Origin: Halofilum ochraceum
GTDB lineage: Bacteria > Pseudomonadota > Gammaproteobacteria > XJ16 > Halofilaceae
DNA: 64,000 nt
Assembly: GCF_001614315.2 (NCBI RefSeq)
Contig: NZ_LVEG02000005.1
Coordinates: 1-64,000, forward strand
Reading direction: 5' to 3'
The notes under the pieces: model-generated
What the model was told of the DNA's origin: nothing
Databases searched by the model: none
What the model saw: only the letters and a program-made list of their open reading frames with translations
Program-made: the position numbers and the translations under genes
Shown: piece after piece, positions 39,566-47,850 of the stretch
Layout of the letters: each line of letters starts with the position of its first letter
Numbering within the stretch: position 1 is the stretch's first letter

Positions 39566-40015
39566 ATGGGCGACGTAAACGCCAAAGGGCTGAACGATCC
39601 GTCGAAGGTGCCGTCCGGTACGTGGGGCACGCTGTCTTTCGCCCAGGCGGAAGTCACGGTCCCGAGCGGTACGGCCGTGGACGACACCATCGACTTCATC
39701 AAGCTGCCGGCCGGTGCACGGCCGGTCGACTCGTACGTCATGACCGACGGCAACACCACCGCAACCGCGGACATGCGCCTCGGCCTCAAAGCGGTCGATG
39801 CCAACGTCGATGCGGAGGACGACGCCAGCGACGACGACTTCTTCAACGGGGACTTCGATCTGGACGTCGAGGGCGTGAAGCGCCGCGACTCCACGACCGG
39901 CTACCCGCGTCTGAAGGCCGACCACTACGTGCGCGGCACGGTGAAGTCACAGGCGCTGGATGCCGATACCGTCGTCAGCGTCGGAATCGTGTACGCCTAC
40001 GAGGGCACCGAGTAA
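39566..40015 (+). CDS. Hypothetical head protein (decoration/head-associated)
   Basis: 149 aa, acidic, beta-rich (FAQAEVTVPSGTAVDDTIDF, then VVSVGIVYAYEG). It directly follows the coat gene and has good GGGAGG, which points to a structural head protein; no named family recognised. Confidence 0.55.
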   Translation: MGDVNAKGLNDPSKVPSGTWGTLSFAQAEVTVPSGTAVDDTIDFIKLPAGARPVDSYVMTDGNTTATADMRLGLKAVDANVDAEDDASDDDFFNGDFDLDVEGVKRRDSTTGYPRLKADHYVRGTVKSQALDADTVVSVGIVYAYEGTE

Positions 40016-40089
40016 TCGGGGCCTGACAACGTGGCAGCAGGCGGGGCGCCTCCGGGCGCCCCGTTTTGTTTCCAGAGGAGCGAAGTTCG

Positions 40090-40692
40090 ATGGAATTTCG
40101 ATTCATCCAGTACATCGGCCGGAAGCCGCGCAAGCGCGACACCCTGTATCAAACGGGCGTCGTGTGGGCCGGCTACGGCGACATTCAGCCGGTGGCCGCC
40201 GACGTGGCGCCGCGTCTGTTGAGTCACACCGACGCGTTCGTCGAGGTCGACCGGGAAACCTACGAGGCCGTGCGCGACCAGGCCGAACAGTCGATCGACA
40301 CCAGCGCATTCGAGCGTGCGCGTCAGCGCGTGGCGGCTGGTGGCGCGGTCACGACCGACGGCTCGGCCCTGGAAACCGGTGGCGACGGCACCGACGGCGG
40401 ATCGGGCGAAGATCCGGCCGACGATGGTAGCGATGCCGGCGAGGGCGAGGCCGACAGCGGCGACGACGATGCCGGCGGCCTGGCGGATGCCGATACCGGT
40501 GAGGGCGAGTCCGAGGAGGAGCCCGAGCGCGGCCCGCAGAAGCCGGAGAAGCCGGTCAGTCAGCTCGGCAAGTCGAAGCTGGCCGAGTACGCGGATCGCG
40601 AGTTCGGCGAAACCATCGACGTCACCAGCATGGACGTCGAGGCGGTCCGCAACCGCGTCCGTGAGCTCATGGCCGAGCACGGCGTCAAGTAA
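40090..40692 (+). CDS. Hypothetical structural protein with an acidic low-complexity middle
   Basis: 200 aa. Residues 1-85 look folded (FIQYIGRKPRKRDTLYQTG), about 95-155 are Gly/Asp/Glu repeats, and the last 45 form a small helical SAP-like or HeH-like domain (SKLAEYADREFGETIDVTSM then VRNRVRELMAEHG). Similar proteins are found next to coat genes in phages of this type. GAGGAG precedes ATG 40090. Confidence 0.6.
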   Translation: MEFRFIQYIGRKPRKRDTLYQTGVVWAGYGDIQPVAADVAPRLLSHTDAFVEVDRETYEAVRDQAEQSIDTSAFERARQRVAAGGAVTTDGSALETGGDGTDGGSGEDPADDGSDAGEGEADSGDDDAGGLADADTGEGESEEEPERGPQKPEKPVSQLGKSKLAEYADREFGETIDVTSMDVEAVRNRVRELMAEHGVK

Positions 40693-40704
40693 GGGGCAGC
40701 CACG

Positions 40705-41373
40705 ATGCAGGCGAAGCCGATCATCGACACGGCTGCCCGGCAGTTGTCCGACACGGGCAACACCCGCTGGGGCAGGGACGCCCTCGCGGATTACCTGTCG
40801 TGGACGCTCGCCGAAATGGCGGGCCTCTACCCGGATTCCGTGGCCGAGCTGGACACCATGAAGCTCACCAGCGGCGCCGAACAGGATATGCCGGCGGACG
40901 TGATCCGCTGGATGGGCGGCGTCCGCAACATGGGCAGCGACGGCAGCACACCCGGCCGTGCGGTTCACAACGGCGATCTGGCGACGCAGGAAGCGTTCGA
41001 CCCGGACTGGATCACCCGCCGGCCCAAGAAAGAGGTCCGTGACGTGTTCTTCACGCTCTCGGCCCCGCGCAAGTTCTACGTCGCGCCGCCGATCTCCACG
41101 GCGAACAGCGACGTCCATCTGCAGTACAAGGCGGCCAAGCAGCCGCCCGACGGCGAGGCGATCGCCGCCGACGAGACAGCCGAGCTTCCCGTCACCGACG
41201 ACTACTTCAACGTCGTGCTGAATGGGGTGCTCGCTTACGCCTACGGCGAGGACACGGGGTACGCCGATCTGCAGCTCGCCGACCGCTACGCGCAGTCGTT
41301 CTACCAGGCGCTCGGCATCGACCGGAAGGCCAAGCGGCGCACGGTACCGGCCGCGAAGGAGGACCCGACGTGA
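40705..41373 (+). CDS. Neck/head-completion protein (DUF6682-like)
   Basis: 222 aa, with the recurring family start IDTAARQLSDTGNTRWGRDA and a C-terminal YADLQLADRYAQSFYQALG helix. Such proteins follow the coat gene in podovirus-like genomes and are thought to close the head-tail junction. ATGA overlap with the next gene. Confidence 0.6.
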   Translation: MQAKPIIDTAARQLSDTGNTRWGRDALADYLSWTLAEMAGLYPDSVAELDTMKLTSGAEQDMPADVIRWMGGVRNMGSDGSTPGRAVHNGDLATQEAFDPDWITRRPKKEVRDVFFTLSAPRKFYVAPPISTANSDVHLQYKAAKQPPDGEAIAADETAELPVTDDYFNVVLNGVLAYAYGEDTGYADLQLADRYAQSFYQALGIDRKAKRRTVPAAKEDPT

Positions 41374-41999
41374 AACTCGAGGATCTGCTGCACCGCGTCC
41401 GGCCGCAGGTACCGGGCTGCCCCGAGGACGTCGCCATCGACGCCCTGCGCGTGGCGGCCGAGCAACTATGCCGCCAGTCGCACCTGTGGCAGGAGAAGCT
41501 CCCGGCCGTGTCGATCTACAGCAAGATCGGCGACTACCAGCTCCCCGCGCCGATGCATACGCGCGTCGTATCCCCGCTGACGGTGCATGTGGAGGGCCGA
41601 CTGCTGGAACACCGCCACAAGGGCGAGCTGGACCAGTGGCACCGGGACTGGCGCGACCGCCTCGCCCCGGAACCGCACTTCTGGACGATGAACAGCCCCG
41701 ACGAGGTCGTGATCGTCCCGAAGCCCGAGGGCGACAAGATCGACGCGCTCGTGGCGACCGCCAGCCTGGAGCCCGCCGACGGCGAGGCCGACCTTCCCGG
41801 CTGGTTCCACCAGTACGCCACATGCCTCAAGGAAGGCGCGCTCGCCGAGCTGAAAGAGATCCCCGGCAAGCCGTGGAGCGATCCGAAGATGATGCAGCTC
41901 CACCAGCGCCGATTCGACCGCGAGGTTGCACGCGCGCGCTACGACGTATCCCGCGGTTTCTCCGACCGGCCCATCCGAACGACCGCGTACCCGAGGTAA
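41370..41999 (+). CDS. Putative tail/neck structural protein
   Basis: 209 aa. N-terminal helical part (EDVAIDALRVAAEQLCRQSH), a beta middle with GDYQLPAPMHTRVVSPLTVH, and a helical C-terminus. Similar in layout to T7 gp11-like and neck adaptor proteins. Overlaps its upstream neighbour. Confidence 0.55.
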   Translation: MKLEDLLHRVRPQVPGCPEDVAIDALRVAAEQLCRQSHLWQEKLPAVSIYSKIGDYQLPAPMHTRVVSPLTVHVEGRLLEHRHKGELDQWHRDWRDRLAPEPHFWTMNSPDEVVIVPKPEGDKIDALVATASLEPADGEADLPGWFHQYATCLKEGALAELKEIPGKPWSDPKMMQLHQRRFDREVARARYDVSRGFSDRPIRTTAYPR

Positions 42000-42005
42000 C
42001 GACAC

Positions 42006-44315
42006 ATGGCTCTATCGAACGCCACCGTGACGGGCACCGTCACCGATCCGAAGGGCAATGCGATTGCCAATGCCATCGTCCTGCTGCGGCTGACGGAACC
42101 GGAAACCGAGAACGGGATTCTCGTTCCCTACAGCTATGAGGCGCGGGCCGACATCCAGGGTGACTTCAGCGTCGACGTGTGGCCGAACACGGCCGGCTCG
42201 GAGGACAGCCGCTACCACGTCCTGATCCGCGACCCCGAAAGCGGCGACTACCTCGTCGACACCTATGTGATCGTGCCCGGGGGCGGCGGCGACCTTCACG
42301 CGCTGATCGCGAGCAGCGGCAAGCTGGAGCCCATCGAGTCGTGGCGGTCCGTCGGTCAGGCCCATGCCTACGTCGACTTCGCCGAGAAGTGGGCCAGCGA
42401 GGTCGAGGACACCACGGTTTCCAACCCCGCCACGGGCAATGACACCGGCAAGTATTCATCCCTCCACCACGCCGCGAAATCCGGCCAGTCCGCAACCACC
42501 AGCGAACGGTTCGCGAACGAGGCCGAAGATACGACCGTCGTCGACGCCAAGAGTGGCGCGGACACCGGGCTCTACTCCTCGCTGCATCACCGGAACAAGT
42601 CGGAGCAGGCCAAGGCCGACGCGGAGGCGGCCCGCGACGGCGTGGAGAGCTGGCGCGATACGGCCGACAACCACGCGACTACGGCCGAACGCTGGGCGAG
42701 TGAAACCGGCACAACCGTCGTGGATGCCGAGTCCGGCACCGACAGCGGCGAGTACGGCGCCAAGGAATACGCCCAGGGCGACGTCGAGGAGCACGGCGGC
42801 TCGGCCCGGGCATGGGCGATCGACCCCAGCTCGCCCGACGCCAGCGGCGAGAAGTCCGCCAAGACGCTGGCCGGCGAGGCATCGACCAGCGCGGGCAACG
42901 CGGCCACATCGGAAACCAATGCCGCCGCGTCCGCCTCAGCGGCGTCGACTTCCGAATCCAATGCCGCCGCATCGGAGGCAGACGCCGAAGAGCACAAAAC
43001 GACGGCGCAGCGCTACGCGAGCGAGGCCGAGGACACGACGGTTGTCGATGCCGACACGGGGCTCGACACCGGCACGTACTCGTCGCTGCATCACCGGGCC
43101 AAGGCCGAAGATGCACGGACCGGGGCGGAAACCGCAGAGTCCAATGCGCAGACCGCGGAGACCAACGCCGAGACGGCGGAGACGAACGCTGCCGCATCCG
43201 CTTCCGCGGCCTCAACGTCCGAGACCAACGCCGCGGCATCCGCGAATCTGTCCGAAGCCTGGGCGACCGGGACAGAGCCCGGCGGCGTCGGAACGAAATC
43301 GGCCGAGGAATGGGCGGGCGACGCCGAGGCCGCCGCGGCCACGCTGCCGGACCCCACGGGCAAGACCGCGGGGCAGGTGGTGCAGACCGACGGCGCCGAC
43401 GGCCACGAGCACGCAAACCTCGACCCGTCGAACCTCGCCCCGGCCGGGGCCTCCCAAAACGATTCGCTGGTGTACGACCAAACGACCGGACAGTGGGAAG
43501 TTCAGCCAAGCGTGGCCGCAAAGCTACTCGCAAAGGACGTACGCCGCGGCAAGGAGCCCGTGCGGCTGCACGAATTCGCCAACGACGCGCACCACACGAT
43601 CAACCCGACGGACGCGACCGGGCTGGAACTGGACCTCGATCGCATCTGGACCTTCGCCCGGGACTCCACCGTCAACGGCTGGACGCTGGACGCCAACGGC
43701 GATCCAGTGCTGACGGAGTTCGCCATCGACCAGCCCGCCTTCGTCATCGACCCGGCGACGGGGAAGGCATTGGGCTATCGGGCATTGCAGGGGTTTACGA
43801 ACTCGCTGCTGTGGTCGAGGGATTTGTCGAATGGGGTGTGGACTAAACAAGGAACCCCGTCTCAGGATCAGGTCGGTCTTGATGGGTCTGTAAATACCGC
43901 CTGGACACTACCAGATTCCGCTAGTGGGTCATCAGTTTCTTACCTTCAAGACATTACTATATCGAATGACAGCGCTACCCACGCCGCTCTATTTCAGATA
44001 AGGAAAGACAGCGACACCAGTAGGTTCCCCGCGCTTTACCTTCAGTGTATCGGGGGAACGGTGACAAGTCAGAAGGTGTTTCTTAACACGTCCACGGGAG
44101 AAGTTAAGGATGTCGAAACTGATGGCACATTCCGGGTAGATGATTTGGGGGATTGGTGGGGTGTTGTGCTCACTGTGCCTAATAACAGTACGGGCAACAC
44201 CAGTTTGCGGTATCGAATTGATCCCGCCAATTCCGATGATTTTGTGAGCGGTGGTGGAACCGCCACCGGCTCCATCGTCTACGACTTCGGCGGCGTCTAC
44301 CTCAATTATCCGTGA
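42006..44315 (+). CDS. Tail fibre protein
   Basis: 769 aa. The N-terminal Ig/carboxypeptidase-regulatory-like domain (residues 1-95; VTGTVTDPKGNAIANAIV) probably anchors to the tail. About 100-470 are coiled repeats, with an EDTTVVDA-x-SG-x-DTG-x-YSSLHH unit appearing at least four times and Ala/Ser/Asn-rich heptads. The C-terminal part (about 605-769, WSRDLSNGVWTKQG onward) is a carbohydrate-binding-like beta domain. Base composition drops sharply from about 43840, and the typical downstream 'TEGTPVTRAAD' part is missing here and found in the gene after the HNH gene. Confidence 0.8.
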   Translation: MALSNATVTGTVTDPKGNAIANAIVLLRLTEPETENGILVPYSYEARADIQGDFSVDVWPNTAGSEDSRYHVLIRDPESGDYLVDTYVIVPGGGGDLHALIASSGKLEPIESWRSVGQAHAYVDFAEKWASEVEDTTVSNPATGNDTGKYSSLHHAAKSGQSATTSERFANEAEDTTVVDAKSGADTGLYSSLHHRNKSEQAKADAEAARDGVESWRDTADNHATTAERWASETGTTVVDAESGTDSGEYGAKEYAQGDVEEHGGSARAWAIDPSSPDASGEKSAKTLAGEASTSAGNAATSETNAAASASAASTSESNAAASEADAEEHKTTAQRYASEAEDTTVVDADTGLDTGTYSSLHHRAKAEDARTGAETAESNAQTAETNAETAETNAAASASAASTSETNAAASANLSEAWATGTEPGGVGTKSAEEWAGDAEAAAATLPDPTGKTAGQVVQTDGADGHEHANLDPSNLAPAGASQNDSLVYDQTTGQWEVQPSVAAKLLAKDVRRGKEPVRLHEFANDAHHTINPTDATGLELDLDRIWTFARDSTVNGWTLDANGDPVLTEFAIDQPAFVIDPATGKALGYRALQGFTNSLLWSRDLSNGVWTKQGTPSQDQVGLDGSVNTAWTLPDSASGSSVSYLQDITISNDSATHAALFQIRKDSDTSRFPALYLQCIGGTVTSQKVFLNTSTGEVKDVETDGTFRVDDLGDWWGVVLTVPNNSTGNTSLRYRIDPANSDDFVSGGGTATGSIVYDFGGVYLNYP

Positions 44316-44914
44316 TGGCAAATACTCAACCCAGAAAACCGAAGGGCGAGCGCAACTGCGAAGTATGCGGTGATGCGTTCCCGTATTACCACGTCAATCA
44401 GGTGCGCTGTAAAACGTGCCAGTACGATTATTGGCTGCGCAAGAATCGCGAAAAGCGGTGGGAGATTGAGTGCAAGGAGTGCGGCACGGAGTTTCTTGCC
44501 AAGAATCCTGACAGATCGCGGTGCGATTACTGCCAGCAGTACATCGAGTGCAGGGTGTGCGGTGAGGTCGCGGAGCGAGTCGCGCACACGCAATACTATT
44601 GCTCCAAGGAATGTCTGCAGCTTACGCAGCAGGATTCGTTCTACGGCGGCAACTACTCGAAAGTGATGAAGCGGGACGGATTCCAGTGCCGCAGGTGCGG
44701 AGGGCAGGACAGGCTGGCCGTTCATCATATCGACCACTCGGGTGAAGGCTTAAAGGACGGCAGGGCGAATAACGATATGGATAACCTGATCGTCCTCTGC
44801 ACAAGCTGCCACACCACATATCACCAGCGAGTGGCCAGAATACTTGTCCAAAGGTACATGGACGAAGCGAAGGGCATACTGTCTGATTTTCTGGAGGATG
44901 AACAATGTCGATGA
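44315..44914 (+). CDS. HNH endonuclease with N-terminal zinc ribbons
   Basis: 199 aa. Three Cys-pair knuckles (CEVCGDAFPYYHVNQVRC, IECKECGTEF, CRVCGEVAERVAH) precede an HNH domain: CRRCGGQDRLAVHHIDHS, NNDMDNLIVLCTSCHTTYH. All HNH residues look intact. The start overlaps the fibre stop (GTGATG) and the end overlaps the next gene, so there is no room for intron sequence. Probably a free-standing homing-type nuclease. Confidence 0.85.
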   Translation: MANTQPRKPKGERNCEVCGDAFPYYHVNQVRCKTCQYDYWLRKNREKRWEIECKECGTEFLAKNPDRSRCDYCQQYIECRVCGEVAERVAHTQYYCSKECLQLTQQDSFYGGNYSKVMKRDGFQCRRCGGQDRLAVHHIDHSGEGLKDGRANNDMDNLIVLCTSCHTTYHQRVARILVQRYMDEAKGILSDFLEDEQCR

Positions 44915-45423
44915 TTCCACCCCCCATCGAAACCGAGGGCACGCCGGTCAGCACCGCCGCTGACGATGCGACGGAGCCGCTGCCCGCGAGTTGTCAGGAC
45001 GGGTTTGTGTGGGTGGTGCATGCGCGGATGACCGATGATAGTACGGCGAACCAGTATCTCGGAATTGCGCACGATGGTAGCGCAGCCGAAACTATCCAGA
45101 TTCGCACCCAAGCAAACGGAACCCTTAGATTTGAAGGGCGAAGCGGGAGCGTCAACATATTTGGAATTGTTACGTCGGCTTTTACCACGGGCCAAGACCT
45201 GAAAATTGCGATGCGGGCGCAAGGCGGTAAATACGCGATAAGTGTAAATGGTGGGGCGGTAACAACCGATAGTACACCATCCTTCCCGTCTGGAATGACC
45301 ACTAAATCGATAGGCGCTAATTGGGATGGGAATTTCGTATGGAACTCCACCATCGCCCTAGACTACCTCGACCCCGACCCGTCCGCATGGACCGACGCTG
45401 ATCTACAGGCTGCGACATCATGA
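44905..45423 (+). CDS. Lectin-like fibre-tip protein (detached fibre C-terminus?)
   Basis: 172 aa. It begins MSMIPPPIETEGTPVSTAAD, wording normally found inside tail fibres just after the domain with which the upstream fibre ends. A LamG/concanavalin-like beta sandwich follows (VHARMTDDSTANQYLGIAHD through KYAISVNGG). It has lower GC than its neighbours. It may be the distal receptor-binding part, now encoded separately. Confidence 0.65.
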   Translation: MSMIPPPIETEGTPVSTAADDATEPLPASCQDGFVWVVHARMTDDSTANQYLGIAHDGSAAETIQIRTQANGTLRFEGRSGSVNIFGIVTSAFTTGQDLKIAMRAQGGKYAISVNGGAVTTDSTPSFPSGMTTKSIGANWDGNFVWNSTIALDYLDPDPSAWTDADLQAATS

Positions 45424-45827
45424 GCATCGAGATAATCGTCAACGTCCCGTCTGATTTCGTCGTCAAGGACGAGCCGCAGACGCAGGAAGAACAGCAGCTT
45501 GCCGACACGATGCAGCGCCTTCGGGCTATATGGACAGGCGATCCCCAACCGGGCACCCGCACCTACAACGGGCGCAAGCTGATCGTCGCGAAGGTGCAGG
45601 CGAGTCTGGACGAACTGGAGCAGGCCATCGCCGCGTTCGGCTATGAGTGGCAGGTGCTGGGGGCGAAGGATGACGCCATGATCCGCAAGCCCGCCGCAGA
45701 CGACGTGATGCCCTTCATGCTCGATAAGCCCGTGACGGACGACAGCGGCGAAGTCACCGGGTACGAGCGGCCCACCAAGGCGGCGCTCGGCACCTACGCC
45801 GGAAGCATCCCCTGGAGCTTCCAGTGA
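45420..45827 (+). CDS. Hypothetical tail-associated protein
   Basis: 135 aa, acidic, with a helical middle (QEEQQLADTMQRLRAIWTGD). No recognised domain. Position right after the fibre module suggests a fibre-assembly or tip protein. ATGA overlap upstream. Confidence 0.5.
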   Translation: MSIEIIVNVPSDFVVKDEPQTQEEQQLADTMQRLRAIWTGDPQPGTRTYNGRKLIVAKVQASLDELEQAIAAFGYEWQVLGAKDDAMIRKPAADDVMPFMLDKPVTDDSGEVTGYERPTKAALGTYAGSIPWSFQ

Positions 45828-46183
45828 TGGTGGGTGTTCGCTGGATCTACCGCTTCATCCCCGTGCCGGTGCTGGTTTGTGCTGTTATGCCGGATCGCTT
45901 CGACGCACTGGCGCTCGGCGTGGCGGTGCTGGTCCGCCCCGGGAGCCGTGACGACGAGGCGCTTATCGCGCACGAGCTGGTGCATTGCCGCCAGTTCTAT
46001 CGCTCGTTCGGCCTCAATGCGCTGCGGTACTGGCTGTCGAGGGACTTCCGGTATCAAGCGGAGCTGGAGGCGGTGCGCGAGCAGTTGCGGATCAACCCGG
46101 CCGCCCGATCGGCCGCGATCCAGATGCTCCTCACCGCGTATGACCTCGGTGTATCACGCCGACAGGTCGAGAACGACCTGTAG
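45827..46183 (+). CDS. Small protein with HExxH zinc-protease motif
   Basis: 118 aa. Contains IAHELVHCRQFYR with H49-E50-x-x-H53, the zincin signature, then a basic helical C-terminus. The N-terminus (about residues 10-38) is hydrophobic, so membrane association is possible. Similar small HExxH proteins occur in phage tail/lysis regions; the substrate is unknown. The start may be the GTG three bases earlier. Confidence 0.6.
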   Translation: MVGVRWIYRFIPVPVLVCAVMPDRFDALALGVAVLVRPGSRDDEALIAHELVHCRQFYRSFGLNALRYWLSRDFRYQAELEAVREQLRINPAARSAAIQMLLTAYDLGVSRRQVENDL

Positions 46184-46208
46184 CCGCAACAGCACGAAGC
46201 GATCAACC

Positions 46209-46232
46209 GGCCCGCCTCGAGCGGGGTTTTTT
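46209..46232 (+). terminator. Terminator between tail and lysis genes
   Basis: CCCGC-CTCGA-GCGGG stem-loop followed by six T's. Confidence 0.65.
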
Positions 46233-46262
46233 GTGGGCAACCCAAAACCGACAGGAGCCGGG

Positions 46263-46655
46263 ATGGCGGACCGTGAGCCGAGCGTGGCCGAGCTGGCCAA
46301 CCGACAAGAACGGGTGGAGCGCGAGCAGCGCGACGTATGGGACCACATACACGCCATGCGCGACCGCGTCGCCGCCAACGAGCAGGGCATGGAGCGTCTG
46401 TGGAGCGAGCTGCACGCCTTCCGCACCGAATCGCGCGAGGACGCCAAGGAGGTTACGAGCGCGATCGGCAACCTTGGCGAGCGCCTCGCCAGCAAGGCCG
46501 ACACGGATTCGGATAGCTGGCGGCGCAAGGTCGACGAGGCATTGAGCGCAAGGCGCGGCGGTCTGTCGCTGGCGCGCTGGATTGTCGGCCTCGGCATCCC
46601 TGCGCTCGGGGTGCTCGCGACGATCATTTACTACGCCGAACAGGTGCTGTCATGA
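46263..46655 (+). CDS. XhlA-like holin-associated membrane protein
   Basis: 130 aa. Long N-terminal coiled coil (about residues 8-85) and one C-terminal membrane helix (about 104-125, WIVGLGIPALGVLATIIYYA). This is the layout of XhlA/haemolysin-type holin partners. It overlaps the endolysin gene by ATGA, supporting a role in lysis timing. Confidence 0.65.
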   Translation: MADREPSVAELANRQERVEREQRDVWDHIHAMRDRVAANEQGMERLWSELHAFRTESREDAKEVTSAIGNLGERLASKADTDSDSWRRKVDEALSARRGGLSLARWIVGLGIPALGVLATIIYYAEQVLS

Positions 46656-47179
46656 GCGAACGATTCAACCGGGCGGTGGCCGTCGTCCTCGACCACGAGG
46701 GCGGCGAGGTCAATGACCCGAACGACCCGGGCGGCCACACCAATCTCGGCGTGACGCAGGGCACGCTCGACCGGGCGCGCGAGGCGACCGATCTGGATCT
46801 GCCGGAAAGTGTCGGGCGGCTCACCACCGCCCAGGCGAAAGCGATCTACCGCCGCCTGTATTGGGACGCTGTTCATGCCGACGAGCTGCCGCGTGGCGTG
46901 GGCGTGTTCGCCTTCGATATGGCCGTCAATCAGGGCGTCGGTGACGCAATCCGAGCGCTGCAGGAAGCGGCCGGCGCGACCATCGATGGCTGGTGGGGCC
47001 CAAATACAGCGGCCGCGATCACGCGGATGGACCCGCGCGTCCTGCTGATCGACTTCGCGGCCCTGCGCTCACTCAACTACGCGGAGCTGGCGGATGAACT
47101 GGTCGAACGCTACGGCTTCGGCTGGTACCGCCGGCTGATCCGCACCTTCTGGCACGCGCTCGTGGAGATGGGCGAATGA
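46652..47179 (+). CDS. Endolysin, glycoside hydrolase family 108
   Basis: 175 aa. N-terminal GH108 muramidase domain with catalytic E16 in DHEGGEVNDPNDPGGHTNLG, followed by the PG_binding_3 domain (VGVFAFDMAVNQGVGDAIRA, then DGWWGPNT). No signal peptide, so export depends on a holin. Standard length for the family. Confidence 0.9.
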   Translation: MSERFNRAVAVVLDHEGGEVNDPNDPGGHTNLGVTQGTLDRAREATDLDLPESVGRLTTAQAKAIYRRLYWDAVHADELPRGVGVFAFDMAVNQGVGDAIRALQEAAGATIDGWWGPNTAAAITRMDPRVLLIDFAALRSLNYAELADELVERYGFGWYRRLIRTFWHALVEMGE

Positions 47180-47850
47180 ATATCCCGATCATCGGCGACG
47201 CCATCGAGGGCGTCAGCAATACGGTCCAGAGCTACTTCGAAGGCAAGAAGGCGAAGGTCCAGGCCAAGGCGAAGAAGGCGGTCGAGATTGCGACCGCCAA
47301 GGCCGACGAGAAGATCAACGCCGTACGCGAGGAGGGCAAATCGACCCGCAAGGCGATCGAGGCGGAATCCGGCACGAAGCGGGCATTGATCGCCAAGAAC
47401 ATGCGCCTTATGCGGCGTGTGGTGATGGTCGTGCTCCTGCTGCCGTTCTTCACGGGCGCGCTCATTATCGCCGGTACGTACCTGTCGGCCTGGTGGAACG
47501 GCGTGGCGCCGGAGCCGGACTTCACGGCCCTGTCGCTGTTCTGGTCGGAAGTCGTGGACGGCACGCCGTCGTGGTGGGTCGATGCCATACAGGGCATGTT
47601 CGCTTTCCTGTGGGCCGGCGGCGAGATTACCAACGTCGGCGCCCAGGCCGGCGGCGCGATCATGGACCATATCAAACAGCGCGGCGCCGAGCGCGTTCGC
47701 GAGAAGGAGGCCGAGGCCGAAGCGGCGCGCGAAAACCGCAGGGCCGAGCGCGAGCGGCGCAACCGCGACAAGGAGGCCCGGGGCGAAAAGCCGGAGCCGG
47801 ACGAGGAGAGCGGATCGCGCATCCCCCGGCCGCCGCGGAGTCTGCCGTAA
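47176..47850 (+). CDS. Putative holin/membrane protein with long charged tails
   Basis: 224 aa. A basic helical N-terminus (residues 20-75), hydrophobic segments at about 78-102 and 135-152, and a highly charged C-terminal tail rich in Arg/Glu. It is coupled to the endolysin gene, so a holin or lysis-accessory role is likely. A spanin role is also possible. Confidence 0.55.
   Translation: MNIPIIGDAIEGVSNTVQSYFEGKKAKVQAKAKKAVEIATAKADEKINAVREEGKSTRKAIEAESGTKRALIAKNMRLMRRVVMVVLLLPFFTGALIIAGTYLSAWWNGVAPEPDFTALSLFWSEVVDGTPSWWVDAIQGMFAFLWAGGEITNVGAQAGGAIMDHIKQRGAERVREKEAEAEAARENRRAERERRNRDKEARGEKPEPDEESGSRIPRPPRSLP

Noticed and set aside
42368-43363. Repeats in the fibre gene that could suggest a CRISPR array or tandem repeat element
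   Set aside because: The repeats are protein-level coiled-coil and EDTTVVDA/YSSLHH units within an intact reading frame, not uniform DNA repeats with spacers.
44315-44914. Group I intron or intein at the HNH gene
   Set aside because: The HNH gene overlaps both neighbours, leaving no intron RNA sequence, and the flanking genes are in different frames without splice-type intein motifs.
42006-45423. Diversity-generating retroelement at the fibre tip
   Set aside because: No reverse transcriptase gene and no template/variable repeat pair were seen in the window.
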